Shown piece by piece: positions 24,807 through 32,903 of a stretch of DNA of 44,049 nt. Each line of letters opens with the position of its first letter. The stretch's first letter is position 1. This DNA comes from Candidatus Aquidulcis sp. (GTDB lineage Bacteria > Chloroflexota > Anaerolineae > UBA4142). The DNA lies in contig DYJA01000055.1 of assembly GCA_020723345.1 (NCBI GenBank), forward strand, positions 1 to 44,049, written 5' to 3'. Below the pieces are notes generated by a model, which saw only the letters and a list, made by a program, of their open reading frames with translations, was not told the DNA's origin and did no database searches. The position numbers and the translations under genes are program-made.

Positions 24807-24825
24807 GTGCTCTCCCGAAAAAATG

Positions 24826-24848
24826 CGGGGCAAATTGGACATTTGCCC
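24826..24848. repeat. Small palindrome GGGCAAAT...ATTTGCCC
   Basis: Inverted repeat GGGGCAAATTGGACATTTGCCC in the 41-nt gap between regulator and kinase genes. Similar in kind to the GGACAAATTTGCAAATTTGTCC palindrome at 36429. Confidence 0.5.
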
Positions 24849-26425
24849 TACTGGACTTGCAAGCGAAATTCTTTGGGCGACAAGCGAGTGCTTTTGCGGA
24901 AGACGTAACTAAAATAGTGGGGATCGTTATATCCGATCTGCTCGGAAATTTCGGACGAGCGCAGCGACGTGGTGCGCAGCAACTCTTTGGCTTTCTTGAT
25001 GCGAATCTCGGTCAGATACTCTTTGAACGTTGTGCCGGTTTCCTGACTGAATACCGCGCTGAAATGACACGGGCTAAGTCCAACCTGAGCCGCCACTTGA
25101 TTGAGCGACAGATCCGCGTTCACATACTGCCGGGCAATGAATGTTTGCGCTTGACGGATCATACCGGCATATTGCTTGGTGCTTTGGCTGTCCCGAAACG
25201 CGAGCGCCGCGAAGATAATTTCCTGCGCTTGGGCTTGAATTTGTTCAACGGTTTTGATGCCCGCCAGAATTTCGCCAATCCGATTGAGATCGGGAATAAT
25301 CTGGTCGATGCTGCCGCCCAGTTCGCTCACGAATTTCGCCGTCGCCAAAACCAGGTTGATGAAAATATAGTTCTTGATGAGCGAGGATTTGCAAGCCGTC
25401 TCGCCAATCGGACGAATGTGCGTATCGAAGAACTGATCGAAATCCGCTTTGACGCCGCACCGGAGATAATGTTCCACCGCCGATTTGTCGATCTTGAGCA
25501 ATTCGGCGTTGTCAATTCGCGCGCTCGGATCGATGGCAGAGGTCGCCGCGGTGTTTTGGATGTTGACCAGCGCCTCGATATAGGATTGGGACAAATCAGC
25601 GAGGCGTTGTTTGGGTGCGCCGACGGCGCTAGTCAGTTTCGACCGGCTGGTTTGGAGCGGCTGTTGGATTTGATTCAGGAGCAGTTCATTCTCCTCCAAC
25701 AGGTACTCGAGCGTGTTGCCTTTCATGATCAAAACGATTTCCTGCAAATCTTTCTCCAGCAGGAAAACATCCGGGTTCTTTGCCGCCAAATCCGCGATGA
25801 TGTGTTGGACTTGCTCACATTCGCGATAATCGAATGGAAGCGCCGGGTCGCTCCGTTCGATTTTGATGACGGTGACCAGATAGCAGCGCGCCACCAGGTC
25901 GATGCCCAATGCTTCGCTTTGCTCGATGGCTTCCGGCGACGACAGCGCGCCCATCACGAGTTTACGCAGGAATTTTTCGATGCGCGCGGCGCGGTGTTCT
26001 TGGAGTTGCGCGCGCAGGTTTCGCAGGTTTTCCTGTTCTTTTCTTTCTTCGTCGATTTGCGCCGCGACTTTGCGCAAGACGTTGTGTAAATCCTGCACTG
26101 TCACCGGTTTGAGGAGATACTCGGTCACTCCCAGGTTGATCGCTTTTTGCGCGTACTCGAATTCGTCGTGCCCGCTCAGGACGATGACTTTGATCCAGGG
26201 CATGCGCTCGCGAATGATCCGGGTCAGTTGCAAGCCATCCATGAACGGCATCTTGAGGTCGGTAATCAAAACATCGGGGCGGATCGCTTGGACGAGCGGC
26301 AGCGCCATTTCGCCGTCGGGCGCTTCGCCGCAAAATTCAAAGCCGTTGCCGCGCCAATCGACATTGTCGCGAATACCTTCTCTGGTAACGATCTCGTCTT
26401 CGACGAAGAAGACTTTGTACGCCAT
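24848..26425 (-). CDS. Response regulator with AraC-type DNA-binding domain, YesN-like
   Basis: 525 residues. The receiver domain (1-120) has acidic pair E9-D10, phospho-acceptor Asp56 in L-I-T-D-L-K-M-P, the S-G-H-D-E-F switch and L-L-K-P-V. A long central helical region (about 130-410) precedes a double helix-turn-helix of AraC type (about 425-525: N-Q-V-A-A-Q-V-G-L-S and I-G-Y-N-D-P-H-Y-F-S-Y-V-F-R-K). It should be phosphorylated by the adjacent kinase and activate the sugar operon that follows. Start ATG 26425 has GGAG 7 nt upstream; the frame is open to 26563 but has no receiver homology there. Confidence 0.93.
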   Translation of the reverse strand: MAYKVFFVEDEIVTREGIRDNVDWRGNGFEFCGEAPDGEMALPLVQAIRPDVLITDLKMPFMDGLQLTRIIRERMPWIKVIVLSGHDEFEYAQKAINLGVTEYLLKPVTVQDLHNVLRKVAAQIDEERKEQENLRNLRAQLQEHRAARIEKFLRKLVMGALSSPEAIEQSEALGIDLVARCYLVTVIKIERSDPALPFDYRECEQVQHIIADLAAKNPDVFLLEKDLQEIVLIMKGNTLEYLLEENELLLNQIQQPLQTSRSKLTSAVGAPKQRLADLSQSYIEALVNIQNTAATSAIDPSARIDNAELLKIDKSAVEHYLRCGVKADFDQFFDTHIRPIGETACKSSLIKNYIFINLVLATAKFVSELGGSIDQIIPDLNRIGEILAGIKTVEQIQAQAQEIIFAALAFRDSQSTKQYAGMIRQAQTFIARQYVNADLSLNQVAAQVGLSPCHFSAVFSQETGTTFKEYLTEIRIKKAKELLRTTSLRSSEISEQIGYNDPHYFSYVFRKSTRLSPKEFRLQVQ

Positions 26426-26549
26426 AGTCAGACTCCTTCCGCGGCGCGCACGCGCTGGGATGCCGCGTGGAACTTGCCCGCGCGACCAGTTGCGGGTGGG
26501 GCGAATCGATCTGCAAGTCGGTCTTGTGATCGTGCCCGTCAGTAATTCC

Positions 26550-26579
26550 ATTGTAACTCGCAAAATGATAGTTTGTCAA
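26550..26579 (-). promoter_or_regulatory. Sigma70-type promoter of the sugar operon
   Basis: Minus strand TTGACA, 18-nt spacer, TACAAT, giving a leader of roughly 118 nt before the response regulator. It is the best promoter match upstream of the whole minus-strand operon. Confidence 0.65.
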
Positions 26580-26625
26580 GAATTTGCTCGCGCAGGTTTA
26601 GCGTTTTCCAAAGTTGGGCGCCTCT

Positions 26626-26706
26626 TGTCATTTCGAGCGAAGCGAGAAATCTCCGCCGCTGAAAACGAGATTTCTCGTCGGCACAAATCGCCTCCTCGAA
26701 ATGACA
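26626..26706. repeat. Palindromic repeat, TGTCATTTCGAGCG family
   Basis: TGTCATTTCGAGCGAAGCGAG to CTCGAAATGACA, with GAGAAATCTC/GAGATTTCTC arms. It sits in the 334-nt divergent gap (26426-26759) between the regulator and GT39-like genes. The rest of the gap holds the two divergent promoters; I see no gene there. Confidence 0.8.
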
Positions 26707-26722
26707 GTCGGCGGTTCGCAGT

Positions 26723-26751
26723 TTGACCGGATGCGTAACCTCTGCTAAGAT
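26723..26751 (+). promoter_or_regulatory. Sigma70-type promoter for the GT39-like gene; likely leaderless mRNA
   Basis: TTGACC, 17-nt spacer, TAAGAT with an extended TGC before it. Transcription would start about 26757-26759, at or just before ATG 26760, and no ribosome site is visible, so the mRNA is probably leaderless. Confidence 0.6.
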
Positions 26752-26759
26752 ACCCGCCG

Positions 26760-28616
26760 ATGAAATCGTTCGCTGCATCTTTGTGGCTGATTGTCTGGCT
26801 CGGCTTGATTATTTTGCTTGGGTTTACGCTTTGGCTGGGCACTGCCGGACTGACGTACCCCTACCAACTCGATTACGGCGAAGGAATCGTCCTCTGGTTC
26901 GCGCAGCAGATCGCGCGCGGGCAGCCGATCTACAAAGGGCTGACCGATTTGCCGTACGCGTCGAGCAACTATCCGCCGGTCGCGCTGGGGCTTGCCGCCG
27001 CGCTGATGCCGATTTTGGGCGACGGCTACCTCGGCGGACGATTGCTCAATTTCGCCTCCGCGCTGATCGTCGCCGCGCTGATCTATCGCATCCTCCGCGT
27101 CGAGACGCGCGAACGCCGCGCGGGCGCGCTTGCCGCGCTCTTCTTCCTCGGCTCGCCGTACATTTTCCACTGGATTCCACTTTTCCGCGTCGACTTGATC
27201 GGACTTGCGTTCGCGTTCGCGGGAGTGTACGTTGTTTGGCAGTACGACCGTCGACCACCGACCGCCGACCGCCGACTGTTCGCTGTTCACTGTTCACTGT
27301 TCACTGGGTTGTTTCTGCTCACGCTGTACACCAAACACTCGCTTATCGCCGCGCCGCTTGCCGCGTTGCTCGCGTTGTGGCAGCGCGACCGTCGCCGCGC
27401 GCTCACGTTCGCGTGCGCGCTCGGCGCGGTCGGCGGCGCGCTCTACCTCGCGCTCGATTACGCGACGCGCGGCGGATTCACTTTCGGGATCATCGACTCG
27501 AACGCGACGGTGTTTTTGCCGGAGCAACTCGCCGCGCTCGTGTGGAATTTCATTGCGACGTTTCCGATCTTGTTGCTGCTCGCGCTGTGGAGCTGGCTCG
27601 CGCGTGTCCGACAAAAACGCGTTGGCGTGTTGGAATGGTACGCGGTAACCGTATTCGCCGCGCTCGTAATGTCCGGACGCGTCGGCGCGTGGGAGAATTA
27701 TTTTTTTGAGGCAGTCGCTGTGATGTGCGTGTTGGCTGGAGTTGCAATCGCCAGTGAACATGCAAGACGCAAGACGCAAGACGCAACACGCATCACGCAT
27801 TACGCCATTCCACTATTGCTGCTTCTCCAACTCGCGCTCATGTGGCACGATCCGCGCGTCGCCGTCGATCTGATGGCGCGCGATTTTCCCGCGAACCAGG
27901 AATTGGCGCGCGTGCTGGCGCGCACGCCGGGCGCGATCATCTCGGAAGATATGGGCGCGCTCGCGACGAGCAGCAAGGCGGTCGTGTATTACACGTTTCA
28001 ATACAGTTCGCTTGCGCGCAGCGGCAAGTGGGATCAGCATTGGGAGTTGAACGGCTTGCGCGACGGCGCATTCCCGCTCGTGATTTTGGAACGCGGCACG
28101 CGCGAAGACGTGGAGCGCTATCGCCGGTTTACGCGCGAGTTTGTCTCCGCGCTGGATCGTTATTACGCGCGCGCGCAGACCATCGGCAAGTACGAAATCT
28201 ACGCGCCCGCGCCGCTCGCGCATTTGCAGCGCGCAGATTTTGGCGACGCGCTCGCGTTGGTCGGCTGGAGCGCGCAACCCGAAACCTTGAACGCCGAAAC
28301 TTTGAACCTGACGATTGTGTGGCAGGCAAAGCGCGCGTTGCCGCGTCGTTACACCGCGTTCGTTCACCTGACGAAAAGTACTGGCGACAAGGTTACCCAA
28401 GACGACCGCGAGCCGCTCGGCGGCATTTACCCGACGACGCGCTGGGCGTCCGGCGAAATGGTGCGCGATGTTTACGCATTGAGCGTACCGCGCGATCTCG
28501 CCCCGGGCAAGTACTTCGTGCGCGTCGGGTGGTACGATTCAGAGACCGGCGACCGGTTGCCGGTGTCGGGCAGCGCAGATGATGCGACGATTCTGACGAC
28601 ATTCGAAGTCAAATGA
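26760..28616 (+). CDS. GT39-like polytopic glycosyltransferase with C-terminal beta domain
   Basis: 618 residues. About ten membrane helices in the first 370 residues, with an early acidic loop D-Y-G-E-G after the first helix, as in GT-C enzymes where an Asp/Glu here is catalytic. The family (dolichyl-phosphate-mannose-protein mannosyltransferase / ArnT-like) transfers a sugar from a polyprenyl-phosphate donor on the outer face. The last 130 or so residues form a beta-sandwich-like domain with F-V-H-L and R-V-G-W-Y-D, often attached to such proteins in Chloroflexi. Two repeat-derived segments are embedded in frame (27243-27303 and 27760-27806), plus an E-T-L-N-A-E-T-L-N-L duplication near 28280-28310. 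No ribosome site precedes the ATG; a promoter sits directly upstream. Acceptor unknown. Confidence 0.75.
   Translation: MKSFAASLWLIVWLGLIILLGFTLWLGTAGLTYPYQLDYGEGIVLWFAQQIARGQPIYKGLTDLPYASSNYPPVALGLAAALMPILGDGYLGGRLLNFASALIVAALIYRILRVETRERRAGALAALFFLGSPYIFHWIPLFRVDLIGLAFAFAGVYVVWQYDRRPPTADRRLFAVHCSLFTGLFLLTLYTKHSLIAAPLAALLALWQRDRRRALTFACALGAVGGALYLALDYATRGGFTFGIIDSNATVFLPEQLAALVWNFIATFPILLLLALWSWLARVRQKRVGVLEWYAVTVFAALVMSGRVGAWENYFFEAVAVMCVLAGVAIASEHARRKTQDATRITHYAIPLLLLLQLALMWHDPRVAVDLMARDFPANQELARVLARTPGAIISEDMGALATSSKAVVYYTFQYSSLARSGKWDQHWELNGLRDGAFPLVILERGTREDVERYRRFTREFVSALDRYYARAQTIGKYEIYAPAPLAHLQRADFGDALALVGWSAQPETLNAETLNLTIVWQAKRALPRRYTAFVHLTKSTGDKVTQDDREPLGGIYPTTRWASGEMVRDVYALSVPRDLAPGKYFVRVGWYDSETGDRLPVSGSADDATILTTFEVK
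27243..27303 (+). repeat. Composite repeat inside the GT39-like gene
   Basis: An ACCGCCGACCGCCGACTG stretch, also found in polA at 4738, is joined to a CTGTTCACTGTTCACTG stretch, also found in yfhO copy 1 at 7240. Encodes R-R-P-P-T-A-D-R-R then A-V-H-C-S-L-F-T-G between two helices. Confidence 0.7.
27760..27806 (+). repeat. GCAAGACGCAAGACGC repeat inside the GT39-like gene
   Basis: Three GCAAGACGC-type copies grade into ACGCATCACGCATTACGC. Encodes a basic loop (H-A-R-R-K-T-Q-D-A-T-R-I-T-H-Y) just before a membrane helix. Confidence 0.6.
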
Positions 28617-28622
28617 AAAGCC

Positions 28623-28742
28623 GTGAGAAGGGATAAGAAGGCGAGAGAGGGCAAGAGAAGGCACGGAGGGCGCGCTACCCTTCTGCGCCTTATTGCCCTC
28701 TCGCCCTCTGTGCCTTCTTCTGCCTTCTTATCCCTTCTTCAC
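28623..28742. repeat. Long inverted repeat after the GT39-like gene
   Basis: GTGAGAAGGGATAAGAAGGC at the left faces GCCTTCTTATCCCTTCTTCAC at the right, with purine/pyrimidine-rich arms between. It may act as a terminator-like structure. It ends just before the ribosome site of the next gene. Confidence 0.7.
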
Positions 28743-28763
28743 CCCTAAATTTGGAGGCATCTT

Positions 28764-29741
28764 ATTCTCGACTATCTACACACTCTCACCGTCCCTACTC
28801 CTTTCCCCGTCGGTCCGATCCACTGCTATCTTGCCGACGGCGACGAACTGACGCTGATCGATACGGGACCCAACGATCCCGCGACGCTGTCCGCGCTGCG
28901 CGATGCGTTGAGCGCGCGCGGACTCGCGTTCAAAGATATTCGTCGCATCGTCGTCACGCACGCGCACGTCGATCACTTTGGGCTTGCCGCGCCGATCGTC
29001 GCCGAGTCGGGCGCGCGCGTTTGGTCGCACGCGCGTGATCGCTGGTGGCTCACCGATTTTGAGAACGAAGTGACTCGCCGCGCCGATTTCTATCGCGACG
29101 CGTTTGCGCAGAACGGCGCGCCGCTTGAATTGGCGAACGCGGCAACGCGCGGTATGGCGGGCGTCATGCGGTACGCCACCGCGATCCCGGCGGATCGGTT
29201 TATACCAATTGACGACGGCGATTCGGTCACGCTGGGGGGCGACGTGTGGCGCGTCGTTTACACGCCGGGGCATGCGAGCGGGTTGATCTGTTTGTACGAG
29301 CCGCGCTCGCGTACGCTGATTTCGAGCGATCATTTGCTGCGCGATATCACGTCGAATCCGGTGCTGGAGCCGCCGACGCGCGGCGAAAGCGAACGCCCGC
29401 GCGCGCTCGTCAACTACATCGCGTCGATGCAAAAGACCGCGCAACTGGACGTGCGTGTCGCGCTGCCCGCGCACGGCGAACCGATTGAAGACATTCGCGC
29501 GCTCATCGCGGGACGGCTCGCGTTTCATCGCGCGCGGCTGGACCACATCGAACAACAACTCGCGTGCTGCGTTAGCACCGCGTACGAGTTGTGCAACGTG
29601 TTGTTTCCGGATCTCAAGTCGGTTGATGTATTTCTGGGCTTGTCGGAGGTGATCGGGCATCTCGACATCCTCGAAAACGAAGGACGCGTCCGGCGCGAGA
29701 TGCGCGACGGAGTGGTGCGATATATTCCAACGAAAAAATAG
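28764..29741 (+). CDS. Metallo-beta-lactamase-fold hydrolase, apparent ATT start
   Basis: 325 residues. Zinc-site motif T-H-A-H-V-D-H (His66, His68, Asp70, His71), a later G-H-A-S-G histidine, the S-S-D-H-L-L aspartate and a final P-A-H-G-E histidine are all present, so the di-metal centre looks complete. The C-terminal third resembles the helical extension of hydrolases in this group; substrate unknown. Homology begins before any ATG: the natural N-terminus L-D-Y-L-H-T-L-T-V-P-T-P-F-P-V-G precedes TTG 28908 by almost 50 codons. The only well-placed start is ATT 28764, 6 nt after GGAGG; an in-frame TAA lies at 28746. Starting at TTG 28908 would remove the first beta strands. Confidence 0.85.
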   Translation: MLDYLHTLTVPTPFPVGPIHCYLADGDELTLIDTGPNDPATLSALRDALSARGLAFKDIRRIVVTHAHVDHFGLAAPIVAESGARVWSHARDRWWLTDFENEVTRRADFYRDAFAQNGAPLELANAATRGMAGVMRYATAIPADRFIPIDDGDSVTLGGDVWRVVYTPGHASGLICLYEPRSRTLISSDHLLRDITSNPVLEPPTRGESERPRALVNYIASMQKTAQLDVRVALPAHGEPIEDIRALIAGRLAFHRARLDHIEQQLACCVSTAYELCNVLFPDLKSVDVFLGLSEVIGHLDILENEGRVRREMRDGVVRYIPTKK

Positions 29742-29770
29742 AAACCAGGTTTCTGCAAGAAACCTGGTTT
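29742..29770. terminator. Hairpin after the hydrolase gene
   Basis: AAACCAGGTTTCT / AGAAACCTGGTTT, 13-bp perfect stem with a 3-nt loop, starting at the stop codon of the hydrolase. It lies between convergent genes and may terminate either transcript, though a clean U-run is missing. Confidence 0.5.
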
Positions 29771-29804
29771 CTGGATTCTCAAAAACCCTTGGGGTCTCTG
29801 GGGT

Positions 29805-30947
29805 CTACTGGCAGACTTTGAACGAGTAGTACAAAGGACCGCCTTTGATCGTTGGGAAGGGAACGGGGATGCTGTTCTCTTCGGTATAGTACGGGATCGC
29901 CACGTAATTGCAGCGCCCCGTCCCAAATTGCACATGTTCCGGTGTCGTGACCTCGACGGTGCCGGTGCCGATATTGACATCGAATTTGAGCGATTCGCCG
30001 TACGAATTTCTGTATGCGTTATCGCCGGTGGTTTGTTCCGGATCAGCAAACACGCGGACGAACCACAATTTGCGCGTCTGCATGCCACCGGTGCTGTTCA
30101 ACAGGGTCATCTTGAAACCGACCTTCATCTTGTCACCGCCACCCACATCAATCTTCGACGGTACGGTTTCCAGACTCAAGACGTACAGACCGGGCGGCGC
30201 GCTGACCGTCGGCGATACTTTGGCTCCGGCAGTCGGTGTCCGCGTCGCGGTGGCTCGGACGGCGGCGGTGCCGCGCGTCGCGGTAGCGGCGACAGTCGGC
30301 GGCAGCGGGATCGTCGTGGTGACCACCGGCGTTGGCGGCGGCAGCGGCGTATTCGTCGGCGCCGGTGTCAGTGTTGGTGGCAACGGAACGGTGGGCAGAA
30401 CGAGACCGCGCGTCGGTGTTGGGCTGACGAGTGACCTGGCGACACTGCCAGCCACTTGCCCTTGCACAAAAAAGTACCCCACGACCGCGAGAATGATGCA
30501 CACGACTGCCACTCCGGCGATGATCGCGATGATCGCATTGCGGGAGAGTCCGCCTCCGCCGTTGCGCCCCGCGGGTTTGGACGAAAAGAGACGCGCGGGT
30601 ACCGCGCTGCCGCCATTTTTCTTAGGGGCAGATGCAGGTTCGGTTTGGGCAGGCGCGGCGGCTTTGGGACGCGCGCCCGGACGCGGAATCACCGCGGTAA
30701 TTTCTGGCGTCGGCGGTTCGCCCGGCGCGGTGGACGCGACCGGCGGCTTTGCCTTGTTCCACTTTTGCCCATCGTGCATATACCATTCGCCGGTTTGTAC
30801 TCCGATTTGCCACCAGCGACCCTGGGCGTCTTGCATGCGTAATTTGCCGACTTCGGCTTCGAAGGTCGAATCGCTCAACTTGCCCGCATCATGCTGGGTT
30901 TTCAAATCTCCGTACGTTTTTTCAGCATCCTGGAAATTCATCGACAA
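29805..30947 (-). CDS. Single-pass membrane protein of unknown function
   Basis: 380 residues. The N-terminal 70 contain a short helical segment and a W-W-Q-I-G-V-Q-T-G-E-W-Y strip of the kind seen in small Chloroflexi sensor or scaffold domains. A Pro/Ala linker precedes one membrane helix (about 140-165), then a Thr/Pro-rich stalk (about 175-250) and a beta-rich C-terminal domain of about 130 residues. Most likely anchored with the C-terminal domain outside. No enzymatic motif is visible. GGAGG precedes both TTG 30947 (4 nt) and ATG 30941 (10 nt); either could be used and the difference is two residues. It follows acpS by 11 nt on the same strand, so the two are probably cotranscribed. Confidence 0.7.
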   Translation of the reverse strand: MSMNFQDAEKTYGDLKTQHDAGKLSDSTFEAEVGKLRMQDAQGRWWQIGVQTGEWYMHDGQKWNKAKPPVASTAPGEPPTPEITAVIPRPGARPKAAAPAQTEPASAPKKNGGSAVPARLFSSKPAGRNGGGGLSRNAIIAIIAGVAVVCIILAVVGYFFVQGQVAGSVARSLVSPTPTRGLVLPTVPLPPTLTPAPTNTPLPPPTPVVTTTIPLPPTVAATATRGTAAVRATATRTPTAGAKVSPTVSAPPGLYVLSLETVPSKIDVGGGDKMKVGFKMTLLNSTGGMQTRKLWFVRVFADPEQTTGDNAYRNSYGESLKFDVNIGTGTVEVTTPEHVQFGTGRCNYVAIPYYTEENSIPVPFPTIKGGPLYYSFKVCQ

Positions 30948-30958
30948 TTAACCTCCAT

Positions 30959-31327
30959 TCATTCCGCGACGACCATCGCGATGGCGTGCTCGCGGGTATG
31001 CGATAGACTGATTGCGAAATTTTTCAATTTCAACTGAACGGCGCGGCGCGCCGCAGCGCCCGTCAACTGGAGCGCCGGTTTGCCGCGTTCGTCGGAAATG
31101 ATTTCGATCTCGCGCCAGCATACGCCGTCGCGATACTGGATGCCGACGCCCAACGCTTTGCTCACCGCTTCTTTGGCGGCGAACCGCGCGGCAAGTTGAT
31201 GCGCGTGCCCGCGACAGTATTGCAATTCGTTCTCGGTAAACACGCGCGCCAGAAAACGATCCCCGTAGCGCGCGATGGCGGTTTCGATGCGCTCGACTTC
31301 GATCAGATCAATTCCGACAGAGTCCAC
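30959..31327 (-). CDS. acpS: Holo-[acyl-carrier-protein] synthase
   Basis: 122 residues, the normal length. It transfers the 4'-phosphopantetheine arm of CoA to acyl carrier protein. Motifs: G-I-D-L-I-E-V-E-R near the N-terminus (metal-binding Asp), F-A-A-K-E-A-V-S-K-A-L-G in the centre (Glu and Lys of the active site) and the C-terminal L-S-H-T-R-E-H-A. Start GTG 31327 is chosen because it has AAGG 7 nt upstream and fits the family N-terminus; the frame is open 10 codons further. A near-consensus promoter lies just upstream. Confidence 0.95.
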   Translation of the reverse strand: MDSVGIDLIEVERIETAIARYGDRFLARVFTENELQYCRGHAHQLAARFAAKEAVSKALGVGIQYRDGVCWREIEIISDERGKPALQLTGAAARRAVQLKLKNFAISLSHTREHAIAMVVAE

Positions 31328-31345
31328 CTGGCTACCTTCAGCGTA

Positions 31346-31373
31346 ATCATACCACAAGAAAGAAAAATGTCAA
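31346..31373 (-). promoter_or_regulatory. Near-consensus sigma70 promoter of acpS
   Basis: Minus strand TTGACA (perfect -35), 16-nt spacer, TATGAT. The start of transcription would be about 31339, leaving a 12-nt leader with AAGG before GTG 31327. The -10 lies inside the longer open frame, which supports the GTG start. Confidence 0.75.
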
Positions 31374-31380
31374 AACAAAG

Positions 31381-31450
31381 GCAGAAGGCAGAAGGATGAA
31401 GTATGAAGGATGAAGTGCGGATTTTCCCGCCTTCATCCTTCATACTTCTG
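31381..31450. repeat. Inverted repeat between the A2M gene and acpS
   Basis: AGAAGGATGAAGTATGAAGGATGAAG faces CTTCATCCTTCATACTTCT. It contains the same CTTCATCC words as the insert in polA at 4790-4820. Lies 14 nt past the A2M stop and could end that transcript. Confidence 0.65.
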
Positions 31451-31463
31451 ACTTTATACTTTG

Positions 31464-32903
31464 CTATTTTACCGTCAGCGTCGTCGGCGCGAGCGTGGAC
31501 GTGACACCCGGATTGTAGTAATCGTACGTCGTCGAACTGGGCGTCTGCGCGCGCAGCGGGAATTTCGCTTTGAGCCGATAGTTGAACGTGATCGGTTTTT
31601 GCGAACTGAACTCTTCGAGATAAATGATGATCTGGCGTCCGGTCAGTTCATAGCGCGCGATGGTCTTGGCGCGCACCGCGGCTTCCAGGTCTTCGCTTTG
31701 CACGGTAAAGCCGGGCGGAATGCCGAGATCGACGATCGTCATGCGCGCGGTCCCGGCTTTGGTCAAGCGCACCGTCGCGGTCACGCCGACGAGATCGTTC
31801 ACCGCGAGCGTCGTGCGGTCGTACCGCACTTGCACGTCGACGAGTTTGTCCGCTTCCGGCGTCACGGGCACTGCTGACCAGGGCAAATAGTAATTCGACG
31901 AAACCTGGTACGCCAGCGCGCCCTTGCCTTCGACTTTGAACGCGATCCGATTCGTCCCCGGATTGATGTCATCGAACGAAACGATTTGGACGACGCCCGC
32001 GTTCTCCTTGGTGATGACGATCGGTTTCGCTTCCGCGCCGTTCGCGGAAACGCGCACCGTCGCATCGCCCGTGACTTCGCCCGCGTCGATCACCGATTGG
32101 ATGAGCGCGCGCAAAGCGAGAATCGTCGCCTGGGTCGAGCCCCAGGTGCCGCGCGGATCTTTTTTCTGGACGAGGTACGTCAGCGCGCGCTGCGCGGCTT
32201 CGGGGTACTGCTTGGCGCGGATGAACGCGTACGCCGCCAGCCCGGTCGTTTCGATGTTGCCGTACACGCCGGACGCGCCGGTGAACGAGCCGATCCGCGT
32301 CGGGTAGTACGCGCCGTCGCCCTCCGCGACCTGGATTTGATTGAGCCGCGCGAGCACGTCGCGCGCCATCGCGTCGTTCGGATCGTACGCGACGAGCGCG
32401 TTCGCGACCATCGCCAGCGTGTAGCCGTCGGTGGCGCGGGACGCGTTCTCTTTGATGTACGCAATCGCGCGACTGACGCGCGCGTCGTCTTTCAACCCGC
32501 TTTCGAGAATCGACCACGTGACGTACGCGGTCAGCGGCAGCGGATCATTCGCGCTGCCCGGCGGCGCGTCCCACGACGACGCGCCGGTCGTCCACGTCCC
32601 ATCCGATTTCTGTTGCGCGAGCATCCAGTTGCGCGTTCGTTGAATCAGCGCGGGATCGACCGGGTACACTTTTGCCATATCGCTAAATTCGAGCAGACCT
32701 TTCGCGCTGAGCATCACACTCGCGGGCGCGCGCCCGTACAGCGAGAACCCGCCGCCTTGCACTTCGAACGTGAGCAAGCGTTGATAACCGAGCGCGATGT
32801 AGTTCTCCGCCTTCAATTGGATTTCGGGCGATGCTTGCTTGGTTTGCTTCAAGTAGTTGAGCACGAGAACATTGGGAAACGTCACCGACGTCGTCTGCTC
32901 AAA
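31464..32903 (-). CDS. Alpha-2-macroglobulin, C-terminal part (thioester domain onward), downstream of an in-frame TGA
   Basis: 479 residues in the same frame as the part at 32904-36413, separated only by one TGA. It opens with F-E-Q-T-T-S-V-T-F-P-N-V, the continuation of the thioester motif, then the helical thioester domain (helical hairpins, G-Y-Q-R-L-L-T-F and later S-A-W-like repeats) and a C-terminal beta domain. If the TGA is decoded, this is residues 1171-1649 of one protein. If it stops translation, restart at GTG 32885 would give a fragment with no export signal; no ribosome site is seen there, so an independent gene is unlikely. No frameshift or other stop occurs. Confidence 0.8.
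   Translation of the reverse strand, partial: FEQTTSVTFPNVLVLNYLKQTKQASPEIQLKAENYIALGYQRLLTFEVQGGGFSLYGRAPASVMLSAKGLLEFSDMAKVYPVDPALIQRTRNWMLAQQKSDGTWTTGASSWDAPPGSANDPLPLTAYVTWSILESGLKDDARVSRAIAYIKENASRATDGYTLAMVANALVAYDPNDAMARDVLARLNQIQVAEGDGAYYPTRIGSFTGASGVYGNIETTGLAAYAFIRAKQYPEAAQRALTYLVQKKDPRGTWGSTQATILALRALIQSVIDAGEVTGDATVRVSANGAEAKPIVITKENAGVVQIVSFDDINPGTNRIAFKVEGKGALAYQVSSNYYLPWSAVPVTPEADKLVDVQVRYDRTTLAVNDLVGVTATVRLTKAGTARMTIVDLGIPPGFTVQSEDLEAAVRAKTIARYELTGRQIIIYLEEFSSQKPITFNYRLKAKFPLRAQTPSSTTYDYYNPGVTSTLAPTTLTVK

Noticed and set aside
23166-26089. Long plus-strand frames opposite the kinase and regulator genes
   Set aside because: Antisense to well-supported YesM/YesN-like genes; composition is that of a shadow frame.
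31464-32885. C-terminal A2M frame as an independent gene starting at GTG 32885
   Set aside because: No ribosome site, no signal peptide, starts inside a domain, and is in the exact frame of the upstream part. Better explained as the continuation of one gene past a TGA.
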